Source: Lepturacanthus savala
Taxonomy: Eukaryota > Chordata > Actinopteri > Scombriformes > Trichiuridae
DNA length: 64,000 nucleotides
Direction: 5' to 3'
NCBI GenBank assembly: GCA_030544235.1
Contig: CM060472.1
Coordinates: forward strand, 19,374,154 to 19,438,153
The position numbers were made by a program, and so were the translations under genes. The notes beneath the pieces are model-generated. The model did not search any database. It was given only the letters and a program-made list of their open reading frames with translations, and had not been told where the DNA came from. Positions within the stretch are counted from its first letter, which is position 1. Every line of letters begins with the position of its first letter. Shown here piece after piece: positions 61,401 through 64,000 of the stretch.

Positions 61401-62748
61401 GATCTTTAACAGCTCGGTGCAGATTTGTGAACGTGTGCAAACATCTCCTCAAACCAGAACCGAAAACTGGACTAAGTGTCATTCAGCTGGGACAAAGTCA
61501 TTCATGTTCACAGATATTTGAGTAGTAATTGAGCTGATTCACTCCTTGGCAATCGGAGGAGCCATTCGTAATCTCCACAAAAATCTCTAAAAGCTTTAGC
61601 TCCTCACTCATGATAAAAGGAGCCTTGTAATAGTGTAACAGATGCCCACCATAACATCCCTTTCTTTAGGCTATAGTGATGGAAACGTGTCAATAAAAAA
61701 AGCTTTTAAGAGTTTTCCATTGTGTCAGATGTAGTTTCTTGAGACAAAACATGATGTCCTGTACACTCCAAACTGATGACGCACAATTAAAAATACATCT
61801 GATAAGTCTTTTTAATGCTGGTCTTGTTCCTTACAATAATACATCAATGTGATTAATTGAAGGAAGAATAACACACGAAGCACTTTTAGTTGGCTTTACA
61901 CAAACTGACAGACATTAAAAAACGTTAGAGGGTCAGGAAACAGGCAGATATTGGTCAGTCAGGTGGTCTGCAGGGGTTTGAGGAGTCTACAGGTCGTGGC
62001 TCTCTGTGATACCACAATATTCTGTGTGTCCAACATGCTACAATACATGCTATATATTATACTTTTATAATGTAAACAAATACAAGTGATGGTAAAGAGG
62101 AACTCAAACTGAAATGATTAATATAATATGGACCTAATAAAGGGACAACGGGAGGAGGAAAAGATGCTGGGGGGGTATGAGAAAAGAAAAGAGATAGAAA
62201 AGTCCTTACAAAAAGCCGTACATCCCCTGATCCGTCAGAGGAGAGGGAGGTGAGCCTGGGAGAGTTTGGTGAAACAAAAGATTTTGGAACTGGAATAAAA
62301 GCAGATCAGCGCTCTCTTGGCTCGAGAGCCCTTTTTTCAGACGTACATATCGCTAACGATGGCAAATTTTGTTCTCTTCCACATATACAAATTCAGCAAA
62401 GATGAAGATGAATTCGTTGTGATGCCAAAAGCAAAAGTACACCTGTAGCATGCAAACGCTATAACTCAACTTGATAACATGTATTCACAAAAGTATGTGG
62501 ATGTTCTGTTCTGCAGCATTCTTTTCCAAAATAAAGGTAAGCTGAGTAAGTTCATGTAGAAATACCAGGGAAGCCAAGCAGAGGACAGGCTTAGGCCCAA
62601 AGGATATCATGTTTCAGACACCTGTTTGTCCAAACCTCATAGCTGATATAGTACTGCATACAACAAAAACAACTACATTAAGCAGAGTAGTGAAAATGTT
62701 ACCTGATCTGTTGATGAAGAAGCCCTCAAACACTACAAAGTTATTGAC
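53098..62748 (-). CDS. atat1: ATAT1, alpha-tubulin N-acetyltransferase 1 (3' part; 5' exons beyond the right edge)
   Basis: ATAT1 (MEC-17) transfers acetyl from acetyl-CoA to Lys40 of alpha-tubulin in the microtubule lumen, marking stable and ciliary microtubules. Exons in transcript order: 62748-62703, 60868-60794, 60632-60428, 53398-53098. The first encodes VNNFVVFEGFFINRS, the conserved end of the acetyltransferase fold. The second gives AVQLRKF..KKPDGEIKPYSLMERE, also present in zebrafish and, weaker, human ATAT1. The third is a Ser/Pro/Arg-rich tail (SLSVGSSPTRAPLR). The last encodes a tail ending SWTVGE..QEHRSTRPW then TGA; human ATAT1 ends SWTVGG..QERRSTRPW. Phases match at all three junctions (1, 1, 2). 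Catalytic core exons were not found to 64000. Small extra exons inside the 7 kb last intron cannot be excluded. Confidence 0.93.
54258..54581. mobile_element. TTAA-flanked MITE (family B)
   Basis: Left end ttaaagaccccgtgaaatgg and right end tttcatttcactgtgcctttaa form imperfect inverted repeats of about 20 bp bounded by TTAA. About 324 bp, no open frame. The interior includes gtgggcggagcc, a motif of a common fish MITE type. Terminal sequence differs from family A. Confidence 0.7.
57127..57444. mobile_element. TTAA MITE (family A), second full-length copy
   Basis: Left end aataaagttcccatatcgtg (decayed TTAA) and right end gatatgggacctttaat match the 16616-16978 element. The interior shares the ttttatttg.agttttg / cctaaca block near the left end with that copy and with the fragment at 42718. 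Confidence 0.7.
58425..58455. repeat. (AT)n microsatellite
   Basis: Nearly uninterrupted TA dinucleotide run of about 31 nt in the atat1 last intron. Confidence 0.9.
59420..59650. repeat. Fragment of a common teleost dispersed repeat
   Basis: Carries the series gaaatatctcgacaaccaca, ggatggatcgtcatgacatt, a ttgatgatcc motif, which resembles a frequent fish interspersed repeat whose consensus reads atatctcaacaactattggatgg and onward. No coding frame. Family identity is from memory of the pattern, not from a search. Confidence 0.5.
59796..59945. repeat. Fragment of a fish MITE-like repeat
   Basis: Contains aggggtaatcaaccctgctc, ctccaacagaccttcttcta and atcagctcattatcaagcag, an order typical of a teleost repeat (…ctccaacacacctgattcaaatgatcagctcattatc…). 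Old and diverged. Confidence 0.5.
60869..62702 (-). other. atat1 intron with degenerate hAT-like repeat
   Basis: About 1.8 kb. At 61030-61270 the sequence has a cacgatact..cgcgatacaatatcgatac block and later aatatcgagatagtatcatt, atcgtgggccaagtatcgtg, a pattern of common teleost hAT-derived repeats. A donor-like site near 62212 was examined and rejected as an exon. Confidence 0.5.
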
Positions 62749-64000
62749 CTGGAAGAAGAACAAGACAACATCAATTACTCATACAGACTGTAAACCGGAA
62801 TTTTCAATAACATACAAAGCTACTAGCTTATTAGATTTGCAGATATTTGGTTGACCTGTGAACCTCAAAGCTGTAAACCCCCCCCCAAAAAAACCAAAAA
62901 ACCAAAGTGATTTCAAGCAACTGTGGCACCAGGGAACTCTTCAACCAAATATCGGCCCTAAGCATCACTCCTGTAGAGGACAAGCACTCCAGCCAACTGC
63001 TATTTACAAGGTCAAGAATGAACTTTGTGAAACCTAACACTGTGGACGCAGAATACGGTCATGTCGTTTTATATTTATGACCTCACAGTGCACAAAAACA
63101 CCACTAGGTTGTGATGTTGCTGCTTGTTCCGTCTATATGTGAATTGTCTTGCTCGGTGTTGCTATTTTCCATGTTGATGTGTTTTATAAGTTATATGCTT
63201 GTGTTTTGTAGTTATATGTGCATTGGTTTTGTCTGTTTCTCTGCTCTTTCATGTTTTATTGCCTCTATTGTGTTCATTTTTAAATTGCTGTATCCATATG
63301 CAACTTACTTCTATTCTTATTTGAAATTTGGTCATTTTAGGTTGCCTTTAAACATATGAGACAGCAGATGAAAATGAGCCTTTCTGGCTAACTTTTAAAG
63401 TATATATATTTTTTATTGATTGCATTAGTGGAGAGAGGCAGGAAAGAGGGGAGGCAGAGAAACGGCACACAGCTTGAAACGCGCATGTGCAGGATTTGAA
63501 CTGGGGCCACATATGGTGAGGACTGGAGCCTCTATGCACCTAACTCTCACTAACAGTTTGACTGGTGATTGGTGTGCATTGTCCCAGAAAAATAAATAAA
63601 TAAGATAAATGTCATTTTTCTGCATCAGTGCTTTGTATGAACAGAAACGGCAACCAGTGTCAGGCTGAAACAATTCCTTAAGGAATTCAAAGACCTTGAT
63701 TATTAAAAATCTTTGATGCAAATTCTCTGAATGGAATCACTGTTTAATCCTTGTTACAGCACACTATGATTCACACAGATTATTAGTACTGTAGACAACA
63801 TGTTCCAAATTGTTGTGCTAACCTGACTCACTCCAAAGGTTACTGACTGATGGTGCCATGAATAGCAGATGTAACATTGTATATTGCTAGATTTTTGCTA
63901 GATTTTTGAGTTGCCTTTTAGTAACGTTTGTAAAACCGGATTGAACTGAACAGACTTCAGGCTGAGTCTTTACGGAAGGAGGCAGTGTCTAAATATAACC
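62749..64000 (-). other. atat1 intron (upstream), with a tRNA-derived SINE fragment
   Basis: No acetyltransferase exon is seen here. At about 63420-63545 is a fragment resembling a tRNA-derived fish repeat: on the minus strand agttcaaatcc is a B-box match, and the plus strand carries aggaaagaggggaggcagag beside it. The rest is AT-rich. Confidence 0.45.

Noticed and set aside
62211..62256. Possible extra atat1 exon (acceptor-like cag and donor ttttt|gtaagg on the minus strand)
   Set aside because: The next exon (60868-60794) needs a phase-1 donor upstream; in that frame this segment contains TGA, and exon 62748-62703 already joins 60868-60794 with the right phase.

Overview
The window is vertebrate nuclear DNA, almost certainly from a ray-finned (teleost) fish. 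It holds five split genes with GT/AG introns, many of them only 80-600 bp. The background is AT-rich and carries typical teleost debris: hAT-like and TTAA-flanked MITEs, a Tc1/mariner remnant and tRNA-derived pieces. I cannot name the species. Compact introns and repeat style suggest an acanthomorph, but that is inference.

Layout. 1-8648 (-): abcf1, cut by the left edge, with 24 coding exons visible. 8649-12075: head-to-head gap and 5' exons of the next gene. 12076-16393 (+): the C6orf136 orthologue (DUF2358 protein). 16394-22900: non-coding, with a TTAA MITE, a tandemly duplicated ~0.5 kb unit that carries two tRNA-like modules, and an intact-ended hAT MITE. 24066-37301 (-): bag6, complete, 24 coding exons, 1185 aa, with ~1.1 kb of probable 3' UTR below it. 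37302-39240: divergent promoter region. 40748-48185 (+): an R4-type RGS gene (RGS3-like), 338 aa, with a 5' non-coding exon near 39.1-39.24 kb. 49.2-53.1 kb: tail-to-tail intergenic DNA. 53098-62748 (-): the 3' part of atat1, whose N-terminal acetyltransferase exons lie beyond the right edge.

How the genes relate. ABCF1, C6orf136, ATAT1 and BAG6 all lie in the human MHC (6p21.3; class I/III), so this is a rearranged piece of conserved MHC-linked synteny with an RGS gene inserted. They do not form one pathway. ABCF1 acts in translation, BAG6 in tail-anchored protein triage and quality control, ATAT1 acetylates alpha-tubulin K40, the RGS protein should shut off G-alpha signalling, and the C6orf136 protein is uncharacterised.

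All exon junctions were read by eye. The five gene models keep open frame and phase across every junction given, and the bag6, C6orf136 and RGS totals are exact multiples of three. I found no CRISPR array, rRNA gene, intact tRNA gene, or clear unknown protein system; the unusual content is in the repeats and in non-coding structure.
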